6,681 nucleotides of DNA from an uncultured bacterium (GTDB lineage: Bacteria > Cyanobacteriota > Vampirovibrionia > Gastranaerophilales > Gastranaerophilaceae), in NCBI GenBank assembly GCA_945910925.1, contig CAMDZX010000104.1, forward strand, positions 1-6,681. The letters run 5' to 3'. The position numbers and the translations under genes were made by a program. Under the pieces are notes generated by a model that was not told where the DNA came from, did not search any database, and saw only the letters and a program-made list of their open reading frames with translations. This document shows, in pieces, positions 1 to 5,308 of the stretch. The stretch's first letter is position 1, and the number at the start of each line of letters is the position of its first letter.

Positions 1-827
1 GAACTTATTACGTTTGATAGATTATTAACAGATTCTCTATCGGCAACATAATTTAATGAAGATTTAAGTTCCTCGTTCTTCGCTGACAGATTCAATAACA
101 ATTCTTGAGCTTGCTTAAAATCGCCAACAGTTACAAGTTGATTTAAACTGTCGTTAAAATCCGAATTCTTTTTATCAATCATTTGAATTGCGGAAAGAAT
201 TGTATTTGAAATTACTTGAATATCCTCAATAGTATTACCGTATCTATCAGCCATATTGGATGCCGCAAGTTTTTCAAAACTTTCTGACAATTCTCTGAAA
301 TTGTTGTTAATATTGAGAATTATACTTTCAAATCCGTTATTTATTCTTGTAATATCAAATTTTACATTGGAAATAGTGTTAATAATTTCTTTTTTATCGG
401 TATCATCAGCTCTTAGAGATTCAAGTCTTAGTGTTATTTCTGTAAGAGCATCCTTTTGTGCAACAACTTCTCTAGAAAATACTCCCAAATTTGTGGCAAT
501 AACATCAAACAGCTTTTTTACTTCAGATGATTTTAGTGTTTCTTCATCATTTTTTACCAAAGTATTAATGGCAGATTCAACCTCGGTAAACTTAGAAACT
601 ATAAAACCGTGTCTTTCTTCGAGATTATTTTTTACTTCGCCGATTAACATTTTTATCAGATCAGTGTCTTCGTCAATATTGAGATTATCAATTTTTGTGT
701 TGATTGCACCCAAAACCTTATCAACTCCTGAAAAACTGAGTACACCTTGTGCTCTCATTGAGTTGATTAAGTTAGTTATTTTTTCAAAATTTTCTCTAAT
801 ATCTTCAATATTATTAATTTCTGCCAT
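1..827 (-). CDS. Long helical, probable coiled-coil protein of unknown function (3' end outside window)
   Basis: I do not recognise this gene. Read on the minus strand from ATG at 827, the frame stays open for 275 codons and runs off the left edge, so the C-terminus is missing. It starts MAEINNIEDIRENFEK. The product is rich in Asn, Glu, Lys, Ile and Leu, with almost no Pro and no Trp. Heptad-like spacing of Ile/Leu/Phe (for example around residues 150-188 and 200-275) suggests a long alpha-helical or coiled-coil rod. There is no signal peptide or membrane segment, so it is probably cytoplasmic, perhaps a structural or scaffold protein. A weak ribosome binding site (GGGA about 9 nt upstream) precedes the ATG. 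The codon pattern matches the neighbours, and the plus-strand frame at 256-906 is antisense to it. It lies 130 nt downstream of rsmI on the same strand and may have its own promoter. Coding status is fairly sure; function is unknown. Confidence 0.85.
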   Translation of the reverse strand, partial: MAEINNIEDIRENFEKITNLINSMRAQGVLSFSGVDKVLGAINTKIDNLNIDEDTDLIKMLIGEVKNNLEERHGFIVSKFTEVESAINTLVKNDEETLKSSEVKKLFDVIATNLGVFSREVVAQKDALTEITLRLESLRADDTDKKEIINTISNVKFDITRINNGFESIILNINNNFRELSESFEKLAASNMADRYGNTIEDIQVISNTILSAIQMIDKKNSDFNDSLNQLVTVGDFKQAQELLLNLSAKNEELKSSLNYVADRESVNNLSNVIS

Positions 828-862
828 TTCTATATCCCACTTTGTATACACTTTCTCAACAA

Positions 863-894
863 AATTTTATCATGAACATGCGTCAGATAAAATT
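863..894. repeat. 9-bp perfect inverted repeat in the rsmI / coiled-coil gene spacer
   Basis: AATTTTATC at 863-871 and GATAAAATT at 886-894 are exact reverse complements separated by 14 nt. CATG-AA-CATG is nested at 871-880. The arms are two helical turns apart centre to centre (about 23 bp), as expected for an operator bound by a dimer. The repeat overlaps the candidate -10 box. It could instead form an RNA hairpin in the leader, or a poor terminator for rsmI, but the stem has only one G-C pair. The match is seen directly; its function is inferred. Confidence 0.4.
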
Positions 895-897
895 ATA
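892..897 (-). promoter_or_regulatory. Candidate -10 box for the coiled-coil gene
   Basis: A perfect TATAAT lies on the minus strand 64 nt upstream of the ATG at 827. No good -35 hexamer sits at 16-18 nt, and the whole spacer is very AT-rich, so a chance match is quite possible. Its support is that it lies in the only sizeable gap between minus-strand genes and overlaps one arm of a 9-bp inverted repeat. Confidence 0.35.
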
Positions 898-957
898 CAT
901 ACATAAAAATATATATAAGTGTAATATTTCTTAAAAAAATAAAGCTATATTGTTGGT

Positions 958-1764
958 TTATAATACTTTGGATATTTTTTCGTAAATATCATTTTTTGAA
1001 ACTTCTGTTAATATTGAAAGTATTTTTGAAATATCTTTTGTGCTGTATCCTGCCTTTTTCAGCTTAGAAATTTGAGGTACAATATCCGAATTTTGCTCAT
1101 TTGATTTATAAACCATACATACGATTTCGCCTTTTATCCCATCTTTATAGTGTTTTATAACATTATCTACCATATCAACTTTTGTTTCTTCAAACAGTTT
1201 GGTAAGTTCTCTCGAAAGGGCAATTTTTACATTCCCACGTACTGACTTTATTATTTCCAATGTTTTAAGAAGCCTGTTAGGCGAATCATAAAAAACTAAA
1301 TTCGCGGAAATATGTTTTTGTAAAACGTCTTCTATTTCATTTTTCCTTCGTGGAATAAATCCTATGAATGTAAATTCTTCATCATCTCTTGGAATCTGAG
1401 AAAGGAATGTAGAAACTGCGCATGCTCCGGGTAATGCCGTAAAAGTAATGTTGTTTTTGATTAGTTCTTTAATAAGATAACTGCCCGGATCACATATCAT
1501 CGGAGTTCCGGCATCAGACACAAGTGCGATTTTTTTTCCTTCCGCAAAAAACTTCATAAATAATTCCAAACGACTTTTTTCATTGTATTTATGGTAAGAT
1601 ATCAGCTTTGTTGAAATATTATAATGATTAAGCAGCTTCTGAGTTACCCGTGAATCTTCACAAGCAATAACGTCAACAAATTTAAGGATTTCTATCGCAC
1701 GAAAGGTAATATCCTGAATATTTCCTATCGGAGTTGGAACAATGTATAACTGAAATTCTTTCAT
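958..1764 (-). CDS. rsmI: 16S rRNA (cytidine(1402)-2'-O)-methyltransferase RsmI
   Basis: This cytoplasmic SAM-dependent enzyme 2'-O-methylates C1402 in the decoding centre of 16S rRNA. The 268-residue protein is complete and near the usual family length (about 270-290). Family motifs appear in order: LYIVPTPIGN (6-15), ACEDSR (34-39, usually ACEDTR), SYHKYNE (56-62), VSDAGTPMICDPG (82-94), ALPGACA (110-116), FIGFIP (133-138), FYDSPNR (158-164), RELTKLFEE (185-193) and KGEIV (211-215). The last 40 residues form the usual small helical domain (GYSTKDISKIL...EVSKNDIYEKI). ATG at 1764 follows AAGGA at 1776-1780 (11-nt spacing), inside the end of the sigma-factor gene. Only 4 nt separate it from that gene's stop, so it is probably the last gene of the aroA-flhB operon. 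No convincing terminator follows it. Confidence 0.96.
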   Translation of the reverse strand: MKEFQLYIVPTPIGNIQDITFRAIEILKFVDVIACEDSRVTQKLLNHYNISTKLISYHKYNEKSRLELFMKFFAEGKKIALVSDAGTPMICDPGSYLIKELIKNNITFTALPGACAVSTFLSQIPRDDEEFTFIGFIPRRKNEIEDVLQKHISANLVFYDSPNRLLKTLEIIKSVRGNVKIALSRELTKLFEETKVDMVDNVIKHYKDGIKGEIVCMVYKSNEQNSDIVPQISKLKKAGYSTKDISKILSILTEVSKNDIYEKISKVL

Positions 1765-1768
1765 TGGA

Positions 1769-2410
1769 CTAATAATCCTTACGTCCGCGTGCCGCTAAAT
1801 ACTCTCTTATTGAAACCAGAGCAGATTGTACAATTCTTGTAATACGAGATGGAGAAAGCCCTACTTGTACCGCAATGTCTTTTGCCTGCATATTTCTGTA
1901 AAAACGGTACTCTACTACAGTACGTTCTTTTTGAGGTAAAGTTGCAATTGCCTCTTTAATCAGCCTGCTTAATTCTACAATCTCAGCTTTTTCGTCAGGA
2001 AGTGCAGACGGGTCTTTGATAAAGTCAAAAGGCGAATCGTTGTCGGTTGCAGAAGCGGCTATTCCGTCAATAGACAAAATCGTTTCATAAACAGCTTCTT
2101 TAACCTTTCCTGCAGAGGTTTCGCCTTCTTCTAATTCCTCAGAACCATCAGCTTTTTGTTTCATTGAATACCATTTGTAACGGTGTCTTAATTCGTTTCT
2201 GATTGCCCATTTTACGGCTGTACCCATATAGGCATCGTTATATCTTGCAAGTTGTTCTTCCGTTTTATTCTTAATCATTGCTTGCACAGCAATAATACCT
2301 ATACTCACAAGTTCTTCATACTCAATCATGTGATTAGGTATTCTTCTCTGCTCTATCTTGGCAACTTTTTGGACTATGCTAACATATTGCTTAAGTAAAT
2401 TTTGGTTCAT
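1769..2410 (-). CDS. Sigma-70 family sigma factor, FliA/sigma-28-like, with shortened region 3
   Basis: This is an alternative RNA polymerase sigma factor of 213 residues. Region 2 is recognisable at about 6-80 (YEELVSIGIIAVQAMI at 31-46, then AVKWAIRNELRHRYKW at 65-80, matching the usual IRGAMLDELR segment). Region 4 lies at about 145-206, with LPQKERTVVEYRFY (158-171) and a helix-turn-helix, AKDIAVQVGLSPSRITRIVQSAL (176-198). ILSIDG (111-116) resembles the FliA segment just before the linker to region 4. The region 3 helices expected between about 81 and 110 are replaced by a short acidic stretch (SEELEEGE), making the protein about 25-40 residues shorter than FliA as I recall it. Adjacency to flhB (20-nt gap) supports a flagellar role, probably transcription of late flagellar genes. 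No Shine-Dalgarno precedes the ATG; a 10-bp palindrome is there instead. The sigma family is sure; the FliA assignment is likely but not certain. Confidence 0.85.
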   Translation of the reverse strand: MNQNLLKQYVSIVQKVAKIEQRRIPNHMIEYEELVSIGIIAVQAMIKNKTEEQLARYNDAYMGTAVKWAIRNELRHRYKWYSMKQKADGSEELEEGETSAGKVKEAVYETILSIDGIAASATDNDSPFDFIKDPSALPDEKAEIVELSRLIKEAIATLPQKERTVVEYRFYRNMQAKDIAVQVGLSPSRITRIVQSALVSIREYLAARGRKDY

Positions 2411-2413
2411 TTT

Positions 2414-2423
2414 ATATCGATAT
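2414..2423. promoter_or_regulatory. 10-bp palindrome in place of a ribosome binding site before the sigma-factor gene
   Basis: ATATCGATAT is a perfect palindrome ending 3 nt upstream of the sigma-factor ATG (2410), inside the 20-nt gap after flhB. No purine-rich Shine-Dalgarno is visible in that gap. It may be an operator, affect initiation, or be chance in AT-rich DNA. Confidence 0.25.
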
Positions 2424-2430
2424 TTAATTC

Positions 2431-3513
2431 TTAACTATTGTTTATATTACCCTGTTTTGATTTATTTTTCAAGTTGTAAACAAAAAGTAAAATTTCCGCT
2501 ACAGCCTTGAATAATTCAGGAGGAATTTGTTGTCCGATTTCAACCATACGGAAAAGCGCTCTGGCAACAGGCGGATTATCTATTACGGGAACATTATTTT
2601 CCTCTGCAATTCTTATAATTTCTTGCGCAATCAATTCCGAACCTTTCATTATAACCGTTGGCGAAAGCATAGTTTCTGCATCGTATTTTAATGCACATGC
2701 CACATGGGTAGGGTTTCTGACAACAAAATCAGCTTCTGCAACAGCATCCATTGCGCCCTGCTGCAACATTTGCATCCTTCGTTGTCTAAGTGCAGCCTTA
2801 ACATGCGGGTCACCTTCCTGGTTTTTGTACTCATCTTTAATTTCTTTGAAGGACATTTTTTGGTCTTTCATAAACTTCCAACGAGTGACACCATAATCCG
2901 CAGCCGCAATTATCAAAAATGCAATACACGCCTTATAGATAAAATCTACAATTAATTTCCCGAATTCAATCATTACCGCAAAATTGTTGTCTATGGATGC
3001 AAGCATAAGTATACTTTCCAAATGGGATGAATAAACTGCCCAACCTACGACACCCAAAATCAAAACTTTAACGATGTTTTTGAATAATTCAAATAAAGTT
3101 TTTACAGAAAAAAGGTTCTTAAAATATTTTGACGGGTTTAATTTGTCGAGTTTCGGGATAAGCGGTGCAATAGCTACTAACGGTCCAACCTGCATAAAGT
3201 CACCGATAATAGCAACAAATGCGGCAACGAAAAGTATAAGCCCTATAATTGTTACTGTCGGAACAACCGCACTTGTAAAAATATACGTGTACCCGATAGA
3301 ATCAAGATGCTGATTTGGTATTTGTTCGTACAACGAACGAAAAAGACCGTTAAGCATATTCCACATCAGAGGGGCAATAAGATTAATAAATGAAAAAACA
3401 ATCAAAAGAGAAACTGCGGTAGAAACATCTTTTGACTTTACTACCTGACCCTCTTTTCTTGCCCGCTCCAATTTCTGGGGGGTGGCGTCATATTGCTTGT
3501 CTTCATCACCCAT
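2431..3513 (-). CDS. flhB: Flagellar biosynthesis protein FlhB (type III export gate switch)
   Basis: FlhB is an inner-membrane component of the flagellar type III export gate; its cytoplasmic domain switches export from rod/hook to filament substrates. The 360-residue protein has the family layout. The N-terminus has ATPQKLERARKEGQV (10-24). About four membrane segments follow, near 33-56, 82-107, 139-163 and 187-208. A cytosolic linker contains EGDPHVKAALRQRRMQM (233-249). The autocleavage motif NPTH is at 267-270, cut between N267 and P268 in known homologues. The end has VPVIDNPPVARALF (308-321) and IPPELFKAVAEILLFVY (330-346). AVAE and ALKYD favour flagellar FlhB over the injectisome homologue SctU, and the sigma-28-like neighbour agrees. 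ATG at 3513 has AGGA at 3522-3525 (8-nt spacing). flhA does not follow here, although it often does elsewhere. Confidence 0.95.
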   Translation of the reverse strand: MGDEDKQYDATPQKLERARKEGQVVKSKDVSTAVSLLIVFSFINLIAPLMWNMLNGLFRSLYEQIPNQHLDSIGYTYIFTSAVVPTVTIIGLILFVAAFVAIIGDFMQVGPLVAIAPLIPKLDKLNPSKYFKNLFSVKTLFELFKNIVKVLILGVVGWAVYSSHLESILMLASIDNNFAVMIEFGKLIVDFIYKACIAFLIIAAADYGVTRWKFMKDQKMSFKEIKDEYKNQEGDPHVKAALRQRRMQMLQQGAMDAVAEADFVVRNPTHVACALKYDAETMLSPTVIMKGSELIAQEIIRIAEENNVPVIDNPPVARALFRMVEIGQQIPPELFKAVAEILLFVYNLKNKSKQGNINNS

Positions 3514-3521
3514 TGTTTAAT

Positions 3522-3548
3522 TCCTGATAGTTTATGAACATTCTATCA
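3522..3548 (-). promoter_or_regulatory. flhB ribosome binding site with a possible hairpin spanning the aroA-flhB junction
   Basis: On the minus strand AGGA (3525-3522) lies 8 nt before the flhB ATG. Just upstream, TGATAG (3548-3543) and CTATCA (3530-3525) are exact reverse complements with a 12-nt loop. The left arm is the aroA stop codon TGA followed in frame by a second stop, TAG. The right arm overlaps the first base of AGGA. A stem here could be opened by ribosomes finishing aroA, which would couple flhB translation to aroA. The stem is short (6 bp, AT-rich), so the regulatory reading is weak; the ribosome binding site itself is good. Confidence 0.45.
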
Positions 3549-4826
3549 CAAACTGTTTAAAGAATCTATTAATGTAATAAATTCCGGCAAAGATATATTG
3601 ACCCATTGAAACTCTTTTACCAAAATGTCATTTTCTGCAATAAGCCCTGCTATATAAAGTGTCATTGCGAGCCTGTGGTCATGATACACTTCGACTTCAC
3701 ACCCGCCCTTTATCTTTTGTTTTCCCGATATGACAAATCCGTCAGGAAGTTCATCAATATCAATTCCCAGTTTCCTGAATTCTGTTACAACTGCAGAAAT
3801 TCTGTCAGCTTCTTTATTTCTTAAATCTGCGGCATCGGTTATTCTTGTTTCACCTTCTGCTTGTGTCGCAAGAAGCGCAATAACAGGAAGTTCATCTATC
3901 AACCTTGGGATATCCCCGCCTTTTATTTCACAAGCTTTAAGAGAGGAGTATTTCACACGAATATCTCCGACAACTTCTCCTGAGACAATCCTTTTATCAA
4001 GGATTTCGATATCTCCGTTCATTCTTTCGACAATATCAATAATTCCCGTTCTGGTTTCGTTTAACCCCACATTTTTTATAATTATGTCGGAATTAGGAAC
4101 AATAAGTGCCGCAACAATAAAGAATGCGGCAGAAGAAATATCTCCCGGAACAAACAAATCTTTTGGTTGCAGTTCTGATTTTTGTATTCTAACGGCATCT
4201 TCTAATACCTCAATATTAGCCCCCATATACTCTAACATTATTTCGGTATGATTTCGTGATTTGTAAGGTTCAATCACTGTTGTAACACCTTCAGCGTTCA
4301 ATCCCGCAAGAAGTATTGAAGATTTTACCTGCGCAGATGCTATCGGAGAATTGTATGTTATTGAATGTAAATTACTGCCTGTTATTTTGAGCGGTGCTTT
4401 CCCTTGATTAGAGTCTATTTTTGCACCCATCATTTCAAGCGGAGTAATAATTCTTTTCATCGGACGCTTTGATAAACTTTCATCACCCGAGAGGATTGAA
4501 TTGAAGTTTTGTCCTGCAAGTATCCCTGAAACCAGGCGCATAGTAGTACCCGAATTTCCGCAATCAAGAATACCGCTTGGATGATTAAAATTTCCTACGG
4601 AGTGTATTTTTAAAGTAGTTTTGTCAATAAAATCAATGTCAACTCCTAAACCTTTGAACACATTCACTGTCGAGCAACAATCCGCAGCGTTTAAAAAATT
4701 CCTTATTACAGAGTTACCGTTGGCAATTGATGCAAACATAACAGCCCTGTGTGATATTGATTTATCAGCAGGAATTGTTATTTCACCTTTTAAGCCTTTT
4801 TTTAAAGAAGAAACACTTATATCCAT
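3546..4826 (-). CDS. aroA: 3-phosphoshikimate 1-carboxyvinyltransferase (EPSP synthase)
   Basis: This cytoplasmic enzyme joins shikimate-3-phosphate and phosphoenolpyruvate to form EPSP, the sixth step of the shikimate pathway to chorismate and aromatic amino acids. The 426-residue protein is full length. Visible active-site elements are IPADKSISHR (18-27, with K22, S23, R27), CGNSGTTMRL (89-98), KRPM (120-123, R121), SAQVK (164-168), RNHTE (191-195), NETRTG (256-261), PRLIDELP (307-314, putative catalytic base D311), NKEADR (337-342, E339) and YHDHR (381-385). Position 93 in GNSGT is the Gly usual in this loop. SAQVK, RNHTE and N-x-TR fit the class II-type EPSP synthases, and the pattern closely resembles cyanobacterial AroA. 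ATG at 4826 overlaps the stop of the upstream gene by one base (TAATG) and lacks a strong Shine-Dalgarno, so translational coupling is likely. It ends with tandem in-frame stops TGA TAG. Confidence 0.97.
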   Translation of the reverse strand: MDISVSSLKKGLKGEITIPADKSISHRAVMFASIANGNSVIRNFLNAADCCSTVNVFKGLGVDIDFIDKTTLKIHSVGNFNHPSGILDCGNSGTTMRLVSGILAGQNFNSILSGDESLSKRPMKRIITPLEMMGAKIDSNQGKAPLKITGSNLHSITYNSPIASAQVKSSILLAGLNAEGVTTVIEPYKSRNHTEIMLEYMGANIEVLEDAVRIQKSELQPKDLFVPGDISSAAFFIVAALIVPNSDIIIKNVGLNETRTGIIDIVERMNGDIEILDKRIVSGEVVGDIRVKYSSLKACEIKGGDIPRLIDELPVIALLATQAEGETRITDAADLRNKEADRISAVVTEFRKLGIDIDELPDGFVISGKQKIKGGCEVEVYHDHRLAMTLYIAGLIAENDILVKEFQWVNISLPEFITLIDSLNSL

Positions 4827-5203
4827 TATTGTACCAATTTATCCGTTTCGTTAAATATAACCATGTAAAAATCAGGGTGTGTCAAATCCGGATTATCCTT
4901 CATAAACTTTTTAACATTAAATTTTTCAATATACTTATCAAGTTTTGCAACAACTTTTGGTCTGTCCTGATTGGCAATTTTAAGTTTATCAATATAAAGT
5001 TCAGCCATAAGCTGGACTTCTTCTTCTGTCAGTAAAGGACGACCGCCAATTTTGACTTCGTCAGCTTCAACCTGTTCAAGCCATTTTTTTTCTTGCTTCT
5101 TCTGTTGCTGTTCTTTACGCTGCCCGTCAGAATCCGTAGAGGCACCCATTTCGATTGCCTGCTGCTCAACCTGCGCAAGAAAATTGTTGATAAAACTAAA
5201 CAT
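4826..5203 (-). CDS. Small charged hypothetical protein, coupled to aroA
   Basis: I do not recognise this protein. From ATG at 5203 it has 125 residues. A short amphipathic N-terminus (MFSFINNFLAQVEQQAIEMG) is followed by a Gln/Lys/Glu-rich stretch (28-41), then a more conserved-looking C-terminal part (about 50-125) with RPLLTEEEVQLMAELYIDKL and a final FYMVIFNETDKL. There is no signal peptide or full membrane span; it is probably cytoplasmic and mainly helical. The start is uncertain: TTG at 5212 and GTG at 5206 are in frame, and the only purine-rich site (AGGA at 5226-5229) is 13 nt from the TTG but 22 nt from the ATG, so the protein may be 128 residues. Its stop overlaps the aroA start by one base. 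It appears to be the first gene of the aroA-flhB-sigma-rsmI operon. Confidence 0.8.
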   Translation of the reverse strand: MFSFINNFLAQVEQQAIEMGASTDSDGQRKEQQQKKQEKKWLEQVEADEVKIGGRPLLTEEEVQLMAELYIDKLKIANQDRPKVVAKLDKYIEKFNVKKFMKDNPDLTHPDFYMVIFNETDKLVQ

Positions 5204-5254
5204 CACTAACAATAATAATTAATATTCCTAAAAAAGTAAAGAATATTTAATAAT

Positions 5255-5284
5255 TAGGCACAAATATTTTGTTTTTGGTAAAAT
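5255..5284 (+). promoter_or_regulatory. Candidate sigma-70-type promoter with extended -10 for the glycosyltransferase gene
   Basis: TAGGCA (5255-5260, 4 of 6 matches to TTGACA) and TAAAAT (5279-5284, 5 of 6 to TATAAT) are 18 nt apart. TGG directly before the -10 gives the extended -10 form TGnTAAAAT. Transcription would start near 5291, leaving a leader of about 18 nt that holds the ribosome binding site. It does not resemble a FliA-type promoter. Confidence 0.45.
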
Positions 5285-5294
5285 GATTAAATCT

Positions 5295-5299
5295 GAGGT
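5295..5299 (+). promoter_or_regulatory. Ribosome binding site of the glycosyltransferase gene
   Basis: GAGGT matches the anti-Shine-Dalgarno core and sits 9 nt before ATG at 5309, which fixes the start. A second purine run, GGGAG (5301-5305), is too close to the ATG to be the main site. Confidence 0.7.
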
Positions 5300-5308
5300 T
5301 GGGAGATT

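Larger units (their letters stand above)
5204..5308. other. Divergent intergenic region between the aroA operon and the glycosyltransferase gene
   Basis: This very AT-rich spacer must hold the start signals for both directions. A usable promoter is seen for the plus strand. On the minus strand I found no convincing -35/-10 pair for the operon. An imperfect inverted repeat, AATATTC (5221-5227) with GAATATT (5241-5247) and a 13-nt loop, extends by about 3 bp with one bulge. It may be an operator or chance. Confidence 0.5.

Noticed and set aside
35..70. FliA-type promoter-like sequence (minus-strand GCCGATAG with TAAA upstream)
   Set aside because: It lies inside the coiled-coil coding region, and the TAAA to GCCGATA spacing is 18 nt instead of about 15.
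256..906. 216-codon plus-strand open frame
   Set aside because: It is antisense to a longer minus-strand frame (827 to the edge) that has a sensible start and a helical composition. The plus-strand product is Ser/Phe/Ile-rich, matches nothing I know and has no ribosome binding site.
900..957. Intrinsic terminator after rsmI
   Set aside because: There are T-runs and AT-only pairing but no G-C-rich stem followed by a U-tract on the minus strand.
2507..3313. Plus-strand open frames inside flhB (2507-2896, 2704-2955, 3074-3313)
   Set aside because: They are antisense shadows of flhB, whose full set of family motifs is on the minus strand.
3606..5035. Plus-strand open frames inside aroA and the small upstream gene (3606-3824, 3730-4251, 4621-4854, 4751-5035)
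   Set aside because: They are shadows of well-supported minus-strand genes, with no start signals or recognisable products.
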